Source: an uncultured Bacteroidota bacterium
GTDB taxonomy: Bacteria > Bacteroidota > Bacteroidia > Flavobacteriales > Flavobacteriaceae
DNA length: 64,000 bases
Direction: 5' to 3'
NCBI GenBank assembly: GCA_902626585.1
Contig: CACOGA010000003.1
Coordinates: 1 to 64,000 of the forward strand
Shown: in pieces, positions 35,384-45,307 of the stretch
Layout of the letters: each line of letters begins with the position of its first letter
Position numbering within the stretch: position 1 is the stretch's first letter
Made by a program: the position numbers and the translations under genes
Notes under the pieces: model-generated
What the model was told of the DNA's origin: nothing
The model's database searches: none
Seen by the model: only the letters and a program-made list of their open reading frames with translations

Positions 35384-36728
35384 ATTCTAATTCACTTTTT
35401 ATTTGTTCAACTTCATTTGCAATATCTCCAGCACCTAAGGTTATATTTACTTTAAAACCAATATCTTTTATTAGGGTGGATAATTCAGATTTTTTAGAAA
35501 GAAATTTATATTTTGATTGAATTCTTTTAAGCAAAATATCTGAACTAATTCCTTCGATTGGATTCTCCCTCGCGGCATATATTTCTAATAGAATCACTGC
35601 ATCAAACTTTGAAAGTTCTTTGGCAAACTCTTTTAACATATCTCTGGTTCTAGAATATAAATGAGGCTGGAATACAACTAATAATTTATCATTTGGATAA
35701 ATTAATTTTAAAGTTTTATGAACCTGTTTTATTTCTTCAGGATGGTGAGCATAATCGTCGATAAGAACTATAGCTTCATTGTTAATTTTATATGAAAATC
35801 TTCTCTCAATGCCTTTAAATGATTTTAAAGCATCTAAGATTTTTTTATAAGAAATACCTAACTCAATTGCGATAGAAACCGCAGCAACGGAATTCATTAC
35901 ATTATGTAAACCTTGTAAATGAATTTTTAAATTTTCTACAACACCACCATTGAAACAGAGGTCAAATTGCGAGAAACTTTTATTATTTATAATATTTATG
36001 GCTAAGTAATCAGAGGATTCAATTATTCCATATTTTTTAGAGTTAATTTTTACATCTTCATGTGAAATTAAAAAACCATCATCTACTATGTTGTTTTTGA
36101 ATTGTTCAAATGCCTCAATCAGTGAATTTGAATCTTCATAAACGTCTAAATGATCAGAATCTAAAGATGTAATACAGGCATAATTTGGATTTAGCTTTAA
36201 AAATGATCTATCAAACTCATCTGCTTCCACTAGTATATAGTCTTCACCATTATAAAGAAAATTAGAATTATAGTTAACCATAATTCCACCCACAAAGGCG
36301 CTGAATTTTAGGTCAGAAACTTTTAGTATGTGTGTCAATATAGCTGCTGTTGTGGTTTTTCCGTGTGTACCTGCAATAGCTATACATTTACTTTTCTCTG
36401 ATATTTTTTGTAAAACTTCTGCTCTTTTAAAAACATTAAATTCATTTTGCTTGAATTTTGTAAGCAAAGGATTTTCTTTTAAAATTGCAGGAGTATAAAT
36501 TACTAATGTATCTTCTATATCACTCTTAAATTCATTGATATTGAAATCATTAAAATTATATATAATATTGGAGCCTAAATTTGTTAAGTTTTCAGTTATT
36601 ATAGAAGCTTCTCTATCATAACCATAAACCTGTATATTTTTCTGAATGAAATAGTTAGCCAATGCACTCATCCCTATACCACCTATTCCGATTAAATACA
36701 CTTTATTTATTGAGCTTAAATCCATCAA
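35373..36728 (-). CDS. murC: UDP-N-acetylmuramate-L-alanine ligase
   Basis: A 451-residue ATP-dependent ligase adding L-Ala to UDP-MurNAc in the cytoplasm. VYLIGIGGIGMSALANYF is the MurC N-terminal UDP-binding motif, AIAGTHGKTTTAAILTHIL the ATP P-loop, and EADEFDRSFL and DDYAHHPEEIKQV are MurC-specific blocks. The length is normal. It overlaps murG by 4 bp upstream and ftsQ by 11 bp downstream, which indicates tight coupling in the dcw operon. Confidence 0.95.
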   Translation of the reverse strand: MMDLSSINKVYLIGIGGIGMSALANYFIQKNIQVYGYDREASIITENLTNLGSNIIYNFNDFNINEFKSDIEDTLVIYTPAILKENPLLTKFKQNEFNVFKRAEVLQKISEKSKCIAIAGTHGKTTTAAILTHILKVSDLKFSAFVGGIMVNYNSNFLYNGEDYILVEADEFDRSFLKLNPNYACITSLDSDHLDVYEDSNSLIEAFEQFKNNIVDDGFLISHEDVKINSKKYGIIESSDYLAINIINNKSFSQFDLCFNGGVVENLKIHLQGLHNVMNSVAAVSIAIELGISYKKILDALKSFKGIERRFSYKINNEAIVLIDDYAHHPEEIKQVHKTLKLIYPNDKLLVVFQPHLYSRTRDMLKEFAKELSKFDAVILLEIYAARENPIEGISSDILLKRIQSKYKFLSKKSELSTLIKDIGFKVNITLGAGDIANEVEQIKSELEYAI

Positions 36729-37813
36729 TTCATTAATATTTTAATTTCATCAACTATATCTTTTGTTGCATTTTTAAATGCAGATTTTTTGATATTCTTT
36801 GATAATTTGTTTCTCATGTCTGATGATGAGTTTAATTCTGAAATTGTCTTTTTTAACTCATCAATATTTTTTTCCTCAACCAGCAAAGCTGCCTCATTTT
36901 CAACTATTGCTTGAGCATTTTTTAGTTGGTGATTCTCCGCTACATTTGGCGATGGTATGAATATTACAGGTTTTCCAACAATAGCTAATTCTGAAACTGA
37001 ACTAGCACCTGCTCTAGAAATAATAAAATCAGAAACAGAATATGCTAAATCGATTTTATCTAAATAATCATATAATCTGATTTCACTATGAATGTTTTTT
37101 TGTTTGTATTCCTCGAAATATAACTTACCACATTGCCATATCACTTGAAGATTAATATATTTTAAATAATCTTGAATTGAGTAAATAGCTCTATTAATCT
37201 CTCTTGAGCCCAAACTGCCTCCAATTACCAACATAGTTTTTTTATTGGGATCCAAGCCAAAGTACTCCATTCCCTTTTCAAAATAATTAGAATTTTCAGT
37301 GATACTTGATCTAACAGGGTTACCCGTTAGTTTAATTTTATCTTTCGGAAAATATTTGTCCAAATAATTATATGCTACGCATACAGTGTTAACTTTCTTT
37401 GATAATAATTTGTTTGTTATTCCAGGATAAGAATTTTGTTCTTGAATTAGGGTAGGAATTTTTAAAAGATTAGCTACATATAATATTGGACCACTTGCAT
37501 AACCTCCAGTACCAATAACAATATTTGGACTAAATCTCTTTATTATCAGTAATGATTGAAAAATACTTATGATTAATTTAATAGGAACTAAAATATTCTT
37601 TAAAAAATTATTTCTGTTAATTCCTGAAATCCATAACCCTAATATGCTAAATCCATACTTTGGCACTATACTCATTTCCATTTTATTTTTTGCTCCAACA
37701 AATAAAATTTCCGTATTTCTATCTCTGAATAATATTTCATTAGCAATAGAAATAGCAGGGTAAATATGCCCCCCTGTACCTCCTCCTGACAATATTATTC
37801 TCTTTGTTTCCAT
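36725..37813 (-). CDS. murG: Lipid II synthase (N-acetylglucosaminyl transferase)
   Basis: A 362-residue GT-B glycosyltransferase adding GlcNAc to lipid I at the inner face of the membrane. The two glycine-rich motifs are LSGGGTGGHIYPAISIA and MLVIGGSLGSREINRAI. GTGGYASGPILYVA and SRAGASSVSELAIVGKP with the donor-binding Glu complete the signature, and ENHQLKNAQ follows. It lies directly against ftsW (1-bp gap) and overlaps murC by 4 bp. This is the only clear glycosyltransferase in the window and belongs to cell wall synthesis. Confidence 0.95.
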   Translation of the reverse strand: METKRIILSGGGTGGHIYPAISIANEILFRDRNTEILFVGAKNKMEMSIVPKYGFSILGLWISGINRNNFLKNILVPIKLIISIFQSLLIIKRFSPNIVIGTGGYASGPILYVANLLKIPTLIQEQNSYPGITNKLLSKKVNTVCVAYNYLDKYFPKDKIKLTGNPVRSSITENSNYFEKGMEYFGLDPNKKTMLVIGGSLGSREINRAIYSIQDYLKYINLQVIWQCGKLYFEEYKQKNIHSEIRLYDYLDKIDLAYSVSDFIISRAGASSVSELAIVGKPVIFIPSPNVAENHQLKNAQAIVENEAALLVEEKNIDELKKTISELNSSSDMRNKLSKNIKKSAFKNATKDIVDEIKILMN

Positions 37814-39007
37814 TTAAATCGTTTCTTTTAATATTTCTAGTGGGTTATCCTCATTAGAATTGATGATTTTCTGATTAGATCCATTTTTAACACTTTGTAT
37901 TATTCCGATTGCAATACAAGTCATCCATATTGATGTACCACCACTACTAATTAAAGGGAGTGGCTGACCAGTAATGGGAAACAACTCAACCGAAACGCCA
38001 ATGTTAATCAGTGCTTGAAAAACTATCGGAATACCAAGACCAATTACTAACAATGAGCCAAACACACTATCTGCTTTATTTGAAATGATTATCACCCTGA
38101 GAAGAAATAAAGCGTAAGCTAATAAAAGTGATAAACCTCCAATTAAGCCATACTCCTCAACAATAATTGCAAAAATAAAATCTGATGATGATTGTGGCAG
38201 GAAATTCTTTTGAACACTTTTTCCGGGACCTAAGCCTCTAACACCGCCTGTTGCAATTGCTATTTTAGCCTTTTCAATTTGATAGTTTTCTGTGGTATTT
38301 TCTTTATTTACAAAATTTTCAATCCTGCTTTTCCATGTATCAACTCGATTTGGAAAAATTCCAGGATATGCTTTTATGGTTAAAATAAAAATTGATAAAA
38401 CCAAAATTCCAGACATAATGATGCCTAGTAGGTGTTTTATCGGATAGCCTCCTACAAAACATAATAAAATCACCATACAAAATATTATTGCAGTAGTTGA
38501 AAAATTAGCTGGAAGAATTAGTAATAAGATCAATAATGTTGGAAACCAAAGCGGTAAAATAGTCTTACTAAAACGGATTTTAATGTCTTTGATTTTAGCT
38601 AAATACCTTGCAACATAAATCATTAAAATGACGCCTGCTAATGTTGATGGTTGAAAAGTAAATCCTACAAAAGGGATTTTAATCCATCTATTGGTATTAG
38701 TTAATGAGTCTGTGATACTTGGTTGAAAAAGTGTATATAGAAGCAGAACAATTACTACAGGAATCATAAGAATTGATATTCCTCTGAAATAATGATATGG
38801 AATCTTTTGCATAAAGTACATGAAGGTAAATCCTAGGGACAAGTGAATAAAATGCTTAAATAAAAAATTAAAAGTATTTCCTGATGCTGAAACATATGCA
38901 AGATTACTTGCCGCACTGTAGACAGGTAAGAATGAAAAACCAGCAAGCAATATTAATACTGCCCACAATGTTTTATCACCTTTTATATTTTCAAAAATAT
39001 TATTCAT
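37814..39007 (-). CDS. ftsW: Septal peptidoglycan polymerase FtsW (SEDS family)
   Basis: A 397-residue polytopic membrane protein of the SEDS family, polymerising glycan strands from lipid II with FtsI. Around ten hydrophobic segments are visible. NTNRWIKIPFVGFTFQPSTLAGVILMIYVA corresponds to the family RWI-x4-QPSE region, here with a Thr in place of the usual Glu. VRGLGPGKSVQKNFLPQSSSDFIFAIIVEE is the typical large loop. LPLISSGGTS near the C-terminus is conserved. Location between murD and murG supports FtsW rather than RodA. Confidence 0.93.
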   Translation of the reverse strand: MNNIFENIKGDKTLWAVLILLAGFSFLPVYSAASNLAYVSASGNTFNFLFKHFIHLSLGFTFMYFMQKIPYHYFRGISILMIPVVIVLLLYTLFQPSITDSLTNTNRWIKIPFVGFTFQPSTLAGVILMIYVARYLAKIKDIKIRFSKTILPLWFPTLLILLLILPANFSTTAIIFCMVILLCFVGGYPIKHLLGIIMSGILVLSIFILTIKAYPGIFPNRVDTWKSRIENFVNKENTTENYQIEKAKIAIATGGVRGLGPGKSVQKNFLPQSSSDFIFAIIVEEYGLIGGLSLLLAYALFLLRVIIISNKADSVFGSLLVIGLGIPIVFQALINIGVSVELFPITGQPLPLISSGGTSIWMTCIAIGIIQSVKNGSNQKIINSNEDNPLEILKETI

Positions 39008-40335
39008 TATAATTTTCTTACTGATGCTTTAAATTGTCTACCCCTATCCTCAAAATCATCAAATAGATCAAAACTTGCACATGCCGGAGATAGTAATACA
39101 CAATCCCCTGATGATGAAATTTTATAAGCTGCACTAACCGCTTCGTCCATTGATTTTGTGTCAATTATATATTCAACCATATTTTCAAATTGGTCCATTA
39201 TTTTCATATTATTTAAGCCAAGACAAATAATCGCCTTTACTCTCTTGCCTACAACCTTTTTTAACTCTGAGTAATCGTTGCCTTTATCTACACCTCCAAC
39301 AATCCAAACGGTCGGTGCTTCCATTGACTCCAGAGCATAATATGTGGCATTTACATTTGTAGCTTTTGAGTCGTTTATGTATTTAACCTTGTTAATGGTT
39401 AAAACATTTTCTAAACGATGTTCTACTCCTTGAAAATGTTCAAGACTTTTTCTGATTGTCTCTTTTCTAATCTTCAATAGGTTTGCAACGGTTGCAGCAG
39501 CCATTGCATTCTTAATGTTATGATTTCCTTTGACTAAAAAGTTTTCTGTTGGCATATTAATTTTATTTTTATCAGTTATAATATTTATTTCGTTGTTGAA
39601 AAAGTAAGCTCCTTGTTCGACTTTTTTTTTTATTGAAAAAGGGAGCAACTTTGACTTAATTTTATTTGATTTTACATAGCTATCCACTATCCCACAATCG
39701 GAGTCATATATTAGATAATCCTTCTCAGATTGATTTTTAATTATTTTAAATTTTGATTCAACATATGCTTCAAAATTTTTATACCGATCAAGATGATCTG
39801 GCGTAATTGCATTTAATATTACAATGTGTGGCTTAAAACTTTCTGTTCCATCTAATTGAAAACTACTTACTTCTACAATGCTGAAATCAGTATCATTTTC
39901 ACAGACGCTTGAAAAACTGTTACCAATATTTCCTGAAATTGTACAATTATACCCACCCTCTGAAATTAACTTATAAGCTAATGTTGTAGTTGTTGTCTTT
40001 CCGTTACTTCCTGTAACCCCAATAATCTTCGAATTGCAGTGGAGTGATGCAAATTCAATTTCAGAAATTATTTTAACCGAATTGGATACAAAAAATTCAA
40101 CAACATCACTTGTGTCAGAAATTCCTGGGCTTTTTACTATAAAATCAGGTTTTAAAGTCATGGCTTTTTGATGTGAATTTTGCTCAAAATCAATACCTGC
40201 CTGAACTAACTTATTTTTTACCCGATCGGGAATTTTTGAGGTGTCAGAAACAAATACATCATATTTATTTCTCTTAGCCAGCAATGCGCTACCTAATCCA
40301 CTTTCTCCTGCTCCAAGTATTATAATATTATTCAA
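39007..40335 (-). CDS. murD: UDP-N-acetylmuramoylalanine-D-glutamate ligase
   Basis: A 442-residue Mur ligase adding D-Glu. The N-terminal ILGAGESGLGSALLAKR binds the UDP moiety, VKSPGISDTSDVV is MurD-specific, IGVTGSNGKTTTTTLAYKL is the P-loop, and ILNAITPDHLDRYKNFEAY and YINDSKATNVNAT are further family blocks. The length is normal. Its stop overlaps the ftsW start by 1 bp and it begins directly after mraY. Confidence 0.95.
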   Translation of the reverse strand: MNNIIILGAGESGLGSALLAKRNKYDVFVSDTSKIPDRVKNKLVQAGIDFEQNSHQKAMTLKPDFIVKSPGISDTSDVVEFFVSNSVKIISEIEFASLHCNSKIIGVTGSNGKTTTTTLAYKLISEGGYNCTISGNIGNSFSSVCENDTDFSIVEVSSFQLDGTESFKPHIVILNAITPDHLDRYKNFEAYVESKFKIIKNQSEKDYLIYDSDCGIVDSYVKSNKIKSKLLPFSIKKKVEQGAYFFNNEINIITDKNKINMPTENFLVKGNHNIKNAMAAATVANLLKIRKETIRKSLEHFQGVEHRLENVLTINKVKYINDSKATNVNATYYALESMEAPTVWIVGGVDKGNDYSELKKVVGKRVKAIICLGLNNMKIMDQFENMVEYIIDTKSMDEAVSAAYKISSSGDCVLLSPACASFDLFDDFEDRGRQFKASVRKL

Positions 40336-41547
40336 TTATCTAATTTTAAGAGTTATGATTGATAGAATTGCTAGAGCAATTCCTACAATCCAAAACCTTG
40401 TTACTATTTTACTTTCGTGATATCCCTTTTTTTGAAAATGATGGTGTAGCGGGGACATTAAAAAAATTCTTTTTCCTACACCAAATTTTTTTCTGGTATA
40501 CTTGAAATAAAAAACCTGGATGATAACAGAGATGTTTTCTACAAGAAAAATTCCACAGATTAAAGGAATTAACCATTCCTTTCTAACAGCGATTGATATA
40601 ACTGCTATTATCCCTCCAATTGTTAAACTTCCGGTATCACCCATAAAAACTTGAGCTGGATAAGTATTATACCATAGGAACCCTACTAAAGCACCAACAA
40701 ATGCACCAATAAATATTGTTATCTCACCAACTCTGGGGATATACATTATATTTAAATAATCTGAAAAAATAATATTTCCTGAAACCCATGTAAATACACC
40801 CAGTGTTAGAATAATTATTGCAGATGAACCGGCTGCGAGCCCGTCTAAACCGTCAGTTAAGTTGGCTCCATTTGAAACAGCTGCAATAATTAGTACAACA
40901 AAAAATATAAACACAATCCATGTATATGATTCCAAACCTGGATCAATCCATGTTATTAAATCTGAATAATTAAAAACATTGTCCTTAACAAAAGGAATTG
41001 TAGTCTCTGTGGATTTATATTCAGTCAAATTATCCGCTGACTGTAATTCGACCCCAAACGGGCTCTGATCTTTGACTGTAACCTCGGGATGAAAAAACAA
41101 AGTAAAACCAACGAACAAACCTAAAATTATTTGACCAATAATTTTATACTTACCTCTTAAACCATCTTTGTCTTTTTTGTAAAGTTTAATATAATCATCA
41201 ACAAAACCTATGATTCCCATCCACACCAAAGTCACAATTAATAAAATGATATATATATTCTTGAGATTAGCAAAAAGGAATACTGGAATAATAGTTGAGA
41301 TAATGATTATCAATCCTCCCATTGTAGGAGTACCATTTTTTTCAATTTGACCATCTAAGCCAAGATCTCTAATTGATTCACCAATTTGTTTTTTTCTTAG
41401 AAAATCAATTATTCTTTTACCAAAAATTGTTGAAATAAGTAATGAAGTAATAATTGCAGCTGCAGCTCTAAATGAAATATATGTGAATAATGATGCGCCT
41501 GGGATTTGATATTGATTTTCTAGAAATTCGAAAAAGTAGTAGAGCAT
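40336..41547 (-). CDS. mraY: Phospho-N-acetylmuramoyl-pentapeptide transferase
   Basis: A 403-residue membrane enzyme forming lipid I from UDP-MurNAc-pentapeptide and undecaprenyl phosphate. [36 protein letters not shown] with the aspartates, [16 protein letters not shown], and [12 protein letters not shown] with the catalytic Asp are all present, as is [14 protein letters not shown] near the end. An extra loop of about 50 residues (from [11 protein letters not shown] to LITWIDPGL) is typical for Bacteroidota and explains the length above 360. Confidence 0.95.
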   Translation of the reverse strand: MLYYFFEFLENQYQIPGASLFTYISFRAAAAIITSLLISTIFGKRIIDFLRKKQIGESIRDLGLDGQIEKNGTPTMGGLIIIISTIIPVFLFANLKNIYIILLIVTLVWMGIIGFVDDYIKLYKKDKDGLRGKYKIIGQIILGLFVGFTLFFHPEVTVKDQSPFGVELQSADNLTEYKSTETTIPFVKDNVFNYSDLITWIDPGLESYTWIVFIFFVVLIIAAVSNGANLTDGLDGLAAGSSAIIILTLGVFTWVSGNIIFSDYLNIMYIPRVGEITIFIGAFVGALVGFLWYNTYPAQVFMGDTGSLTIGGIIAVISIAVRKEWLIPLICGIFLVENISVIIQVFYFKYTRKKFGVGKRIFLMSPLHHHFQKKGYHESKIVTRFWIVGIALAILSIITLKIR

Positions 41548-41550
41548 AAA

Positions 41551-43008
41551 TTAAATTTTTTGGTTTAATAATTCTTTAATAATCTTAAAGTCATCAAAAT
41601 CGCTTTTAACTCCTTTAACCTCTTGATATGATTCATGACCTTTTCCAGCTACAAGAATAATATCATCAGACTGAGCAAATTGACATGCAGTTTTTATAGC
41701 TTCCTTTCTATTTGTTATTGAAATAGTCTTGTTAGTATTGGTAGACTTTACACCTTTTAACATCTCTTCAATTATTGAGTCAGGATCCTCATACCTTGGA
41801 TTGTCACTAGTAAAAATTACCTTAGAACTAAGATTGCTAGCAATATCTCCCATCACAGGTCTTTTGGTTTTATCCCTATTACCTCCACAACCAACAACTG
41901 TTATTAAATTATTTTTAGTATTCTTGATTTCATTTATAGATTTCAAGATATTTTTAAGTGCATCTGGAGTATGAGCATAATCAACAATTGCTGTTATTTT
42001 GTTTTTCTTATAAAATTGAAATCTTCCTGAAACAGCATCTAATGAACTTAAGGCCTTGAGTAACTCATCTTTTGGTATTCCTAAAATTGAAGCAATTGCG
42101 TAAACGGATAAAATATTGTATGCGTTAAACCTTCCAACTAGCTTTGACCAAAATTCCGAGTTATCAGTTTTTAACAACATTCCATCAAAGGAAGATTCTA
42201 AAATTTTTGCTTTGAAATCTGAAATGGAATTTAAAGAGTATGTGTATGTGTCTGCCAGAGTATTTTGAGTCATTATCAACCCATTTCTATCATCACTATT
42301 GGTCAAAGCAAATGAATCTGAACTGAGGGAGTCAAAAAATTGTTTTTTTGTATCTCTATAATTCTCAAAACTTTCGTGGTAATCTAAGTGATCATGGGTT
42401 AAATTTGTAAAAACTCCACCCTTAAAAACCAGTCCTTCAATTCTACATTGATCAATCCCATGCGAACTAACCTCCATAAAACAATAGCGCACATCTGATT
42501 TTACCATTTCAGACAAGTAGCGATTTATTGAAAGTGAATCAGGCGTAGTCTGACTGGCTTCAAAAGTTTTATCATCATATGAAATCTTCACTGTTGAAAT
42601 TAAACCTGACTTAACGCCCAAAGTCATATATAAGTTGAATAGTAAAGTTGTGATAGTCGTTTTCCCGTTTGTACCTGTTACGCCAATCAAATTCAATCTT
42701 GAAGAAGGATTATCATAAAAATTAGATGATATTAAAGCAAGGGCACTTCTGGATGAAGAAACGTTAACATATACTATATCATCAACTTTTTCTTCTGGTA
42801 TTTTTTCGCAGATAATACAATTTGCACCATTTTGGATTGCCTGTGTAATAAAATCATGACCGTCAACATTAACTCCTTTTATCGCAACATACATATCTCC
42901 TTCGTTTATTAATCTTGAATCAAATTCAACTCTATTTATGATTAGGGATGTATTTCCTATCACAGAATTAATTTCAACTTTATATAATATTTCCCTTATC
43001 GGCTTCAA
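41551..43008 (-). CDS. murE: UDP-N-acetylmuramoyl-tripeptide synthetase MurE
   Basis: A 485-residue ligase adding the third amino acid of the stem peptide. DSRLINEGDMYVAIKGVNVDGHDFI is the N-terminal Mur domain, LIGVTGTNGKTTITTLLF the P-loop, EVSSHGIDQCRIEGL and FTNLTHDHLDYHESF are typical blocks, and DNPRYEDPDSI is the DNPR motif associated with meso-diaminopimelate specificity. Hence mDAP is the expected substrate. The gene is in the normal dcw position, overlaps ftsI by 4 bp and precedes mraY by 3 bp. Confidence 0.95.
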   Translation of the reverse strand: MKPIREILYKVEINSVIGNTSLIINRVEFDSRLINEGDMYVAIKGVNVDGHDFITQAIQNGANCIICEKIPEEKVDDIVYVNVSSSRSALALISSNFYDNPSSRLNLIGVTGTNGKTTITTLLFNLYMTLGVKSGLISTVKISYDDKTFEASQTTPDSLSINRYLSEMVKSDVRYCFMEVSSHGIDQCRIEGLVFKGGVFTNLTHDHLDYHESFENYRDTKKQFFDSLSSDSFALTNSDDRNGLIMTQNTLADTYTYSLNSISDFKAKILESSFDGMLLKTDNSEFWSKLVGRFNAYNILSVYAIASILGIPKDELLKALSSLDAVSGRFQFYKKNKITAIVDYAHTPDALKNILKSINEIKNTKNNLITVVGCGGNRDKTKRPVMGDIASNLSSKVIFTSDNPRYEDPDSIIEEMLKGVKSTNTNKTISITNRKEAIKTACQFAQSDDIILVAGKGHESYQEVKGVKSDFDDFKIIKELLNQKI

Positions 43009-44999
43009 ATCAAATTTATTTTTATTGTTTGACCCTTTTTTAATCTTGTTCCTGACTTTGTTATCTGTTTAACTGTATTTCCATTTCCCTCAATTGATAA
43101 CTTAAATCCGTTGTTTTCAATCATCGGAATGATATCCATTAACTCATATTTAGAAATATCAGGCATTATCATATTATCTAGCTTTGAAATAAATTCATGA
43201 TTACTAGTTGCTTCAATAGACTCAAATTTTATTTCATCATAGCTTTCTATTTCTGGAATATTTGAATATATCTTTTGTGCAATTTCTTTAAAGACAGGAG
43301 CCGCAACTATATTTCCGTAATAGCCTTTTTTCTTATCTGGTTTGTGAATTACGACAATACATGAATATTTAGGATTTTCGGCTGGAAAGTAACCGGCAAA
43401 TGATGAAATATATAAGCCTGCTGACTTCCAATATTCAGTTTGACAAGTACCAGTTTTTCCTGCCATTGAAAAATCTTCAGAATAAATATTATGTGCAGTG
43501 CCATGTTCTTTTTCTACAACATTTTTCATCATATTTTTAACCTTGTCAATGGTTTCTTTACTGCAAATTGAATTCGATATAATTTCAGTATCAAATTTTT
43601 CAACTACTCGGTCAAATTGCTTTACTTCTTTTATGAATCTTGGCTTAACCATAACCCCATCATTGGCAATTGCATTATAAAAAGTAAGGGTTTGTAAAGG
43701 GGTCAATGATACTCCATATCCGAAAGCCATCCATGGCAGGTCAAGTCCATCCCAATTAAGTTTATCACTGGGATGTGTAAATATTGGTTGACCTTCTCCA
43801 AGTATTGGAAGACCAAGGGGTTCATTGATTTTCATATCAAATAAACCATTCACAAATTTTTCAGGCTTTTCATTATAGTTATCATTAATGATTTGGACTA
43901 TGGCGGTATTTGAGGAGACTTCAAATGCTCTTGCGGCTGATATTTTTCCGTAACCACCTTTTTTAGAATCTCTAACCTTCCTCCCATAAAAACTTAATAT
44001 TCCGTTTTTGGTATCAACAATATCCGAGGTGTCAATTACCTTATCTTCAAGAGCTCTAACCATTGCCATAAGCTTGAATGTTGATCCGGGCTCATGAGAT
44101 TCACCAACTGCATAATTCAACTTTTCATAATATGTACCTTCTGAGGTTCTTCCTAAATTTGAAATTGCTTTAATTTCGCCAGTTTTAGTTTCCATAACCA
44201 CTACACTACCGTGTTCTGCTTCATAAAATTCTAATTGACGTAATAATGCATGATGAGCTAAATCTTGAATTTCTATATTTAGTGTAGTGTGTAAATCGTA
44301 ACCATCTCTTGGTTCTTTTTCATTATAGTCTAAAACGGGTTTCCACTGACCAAGTCCTATTTTCTGAGAGAACCTAATTCCGTTTTCACCTTTTAGATAT
44401 TTTGGCCCAAATGCACCATCTAGCCCTGGTCTCATAGCATTTCCAAAATCATCATACCTTTCATAACCTACAGTTCTTTGAGCTATACCCCCGATTGGAT
44501 AATCTCTTTTGGTATATTGCTCAGTTATAAATCCACCCCTGAATCCACCAAGCTTAAATAATGGGAAATTTTTAAATTTCTTAAAATCTAGATAACCCAA
44601 ATTTCTGGCAATTAATAAGTATCTGTTTTTATCTTTTCTTGCTTGCCTTAGTTTGTTAGAATACATCTCTGATGATTCTCCAAAATATGAGGCGAGTTCT
44701 AATGCTAATTCATCGATATATTTATTAAAGTTCGAATCGCTTGGCGCTAGGGCATCAAATCTAATATCATATTTAGGCACTGAGCTTGCCAGAAGTTTTC
44801 CAGAATCAGAATAAATATTTCCTCTGTTCGCAGGGATTTCTATATTTTTAAATTCTCTTTTTTCAGAAATATCAATGTAATAGTCACCTTTAAAAAACTG
44901 TAAGTCAATAATTTTAAAAACAATAGAAAAAATAATAACAATCAGCAGCAAGCTGATAACATAAAGTCTGTTCGTTATTTTTTTCTTAGTTATTGACAT
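43005..44999 (-). CDS. ftsI: Penicillin-binding protein FtsI/PBP3-like with PASTA domain
   Basis: A 664-residue septal transpeptidase. One N-terminal membrane segment (YVISLLLIVIIFSIVFKII) is followed by the dimerisation domain (ANRGNIYSDSGKLLASS). The catalytic triad motifs are EPGSTFKLMA (Ser-x-x-Lys), SSNTAIV (Ser-x-Asn) and AGKTGTCQTE (Lys-Thr-Gly). A C-terminal PASTA domain, from about residue 605 (IMPDISKYELMDIIPMIENN) to the end, would bind peptidoglycan or muropeptides. It overlaps ftsL upstream by 14 bp and murE by 4 bp, with strict dcw order. Confidence 0.94.
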   Translation of the reverse strand: MSITKKKITNRLYVISLLLIVIIFSIVFKIIDLQFFKGDYYIDISEKREFKNIEIPANRGNIYSDSGKLLASSVPKYDIRFDALAPSDSNFNKYIDELALELASYFGESSEMYSNKLRQARKDKNRYLLIARNLGYLDFKKFKNFPLFKLGGFRGGFITEQYTKRDYPIGGIAQRTVGYERYDDFGNAMRPGLDGAFGPKYLKGENGIRFSQKIGLGQWKPVLDYNEKEPRDGYDLHTTLNIEIQDLAHHALLRQLEFYEAEHGSVVVMETKTGEIKAISNLGRTSEGTYYEKLNYAVGESHEPGSTFKLMAMVRALEDKVIDTSDIVDTKNGILSFYGRKVRDSKKGGYGKISAARAFEVSSNTAIVQIINDNYNEKPEKFVNGLFDMKINEPLGLPILGEGQPIFTHPSDKLNWDGLDLPWMAFGYGVSLTPLQTLTFYNAIANDGVMVKPRFIKEVKQFDRVVEKFDTEIISNSICSKETIDKVKNMMKNVVEKEHGTAHNIYSEDFSMAGKTGTCQTEYWKSAGLYISSFAGYFPAENPKYSCIVVIHKPDKKKGYYGNIVAAPVFKEIAQKIYSNIPEIESYDEIKFESIEATSNHEFISKLDNMIMPDISKYELMDIIPMIENNGFKLSIEGNGNTVKQITKSGTRLKKGQTIKINLI

Positions 45000-45303
45000 T
45001 TATCACGATTTTAACTGGAGGTGTTTTTGAGGATTTTATTCCCTGCTGGAATAATCTATTTTTTACAGACGATTCCATTTTATAAGTCATCAATCTTGTT
45101 CTTGTGTCCACGAATTCAGATCTCAGAGATTTAATTTCTTCATTTAATGAAGCTATTTTATAGACCTTTTTGTCTACAGAATGGGAGGATGATATCATAA
45201 CCAAGGAAAGAATCAGAAAAAGGAAAATATAAATCCAATTTGAAGTTGATTTTTCATCAACTAAAAAAGATCCTCTAATAATACTAAATAACTTATTCTT
45301 CAT
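44986..45303 (-). CDS. ftsL: FtsL-like small division protein
   Basis: A 105-residue bitopic protein. A basic N-terminus is followed by one membrane helix (NWIYIFLFLILSLVMISSS, about 22-40) and a coiled-coil-like periplasmic part (VYKIASLNEEIKSLRSEFVDTRTRLMTYK). FtsL proteins have little sequence conservation. Topology, size and the place between rsmH and ftsI make the call. It would form the FtsQLB-type complex. It starts 4 bp after rsmH and overlaps ftsI by 14 bp. Confidence 0.85.
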   Translation of the reverse strand: MKNKLFSIIRGSFLVDEKSTSNWIYIFLFLILSLVMISSSHSVDKKVYKIASLNEEIKSLRSEFVDTRTRLMTYKMESSVKNRLFQQGIKSSKTPPVKIVINVNN

Positions 45304-45307
45304 TCAA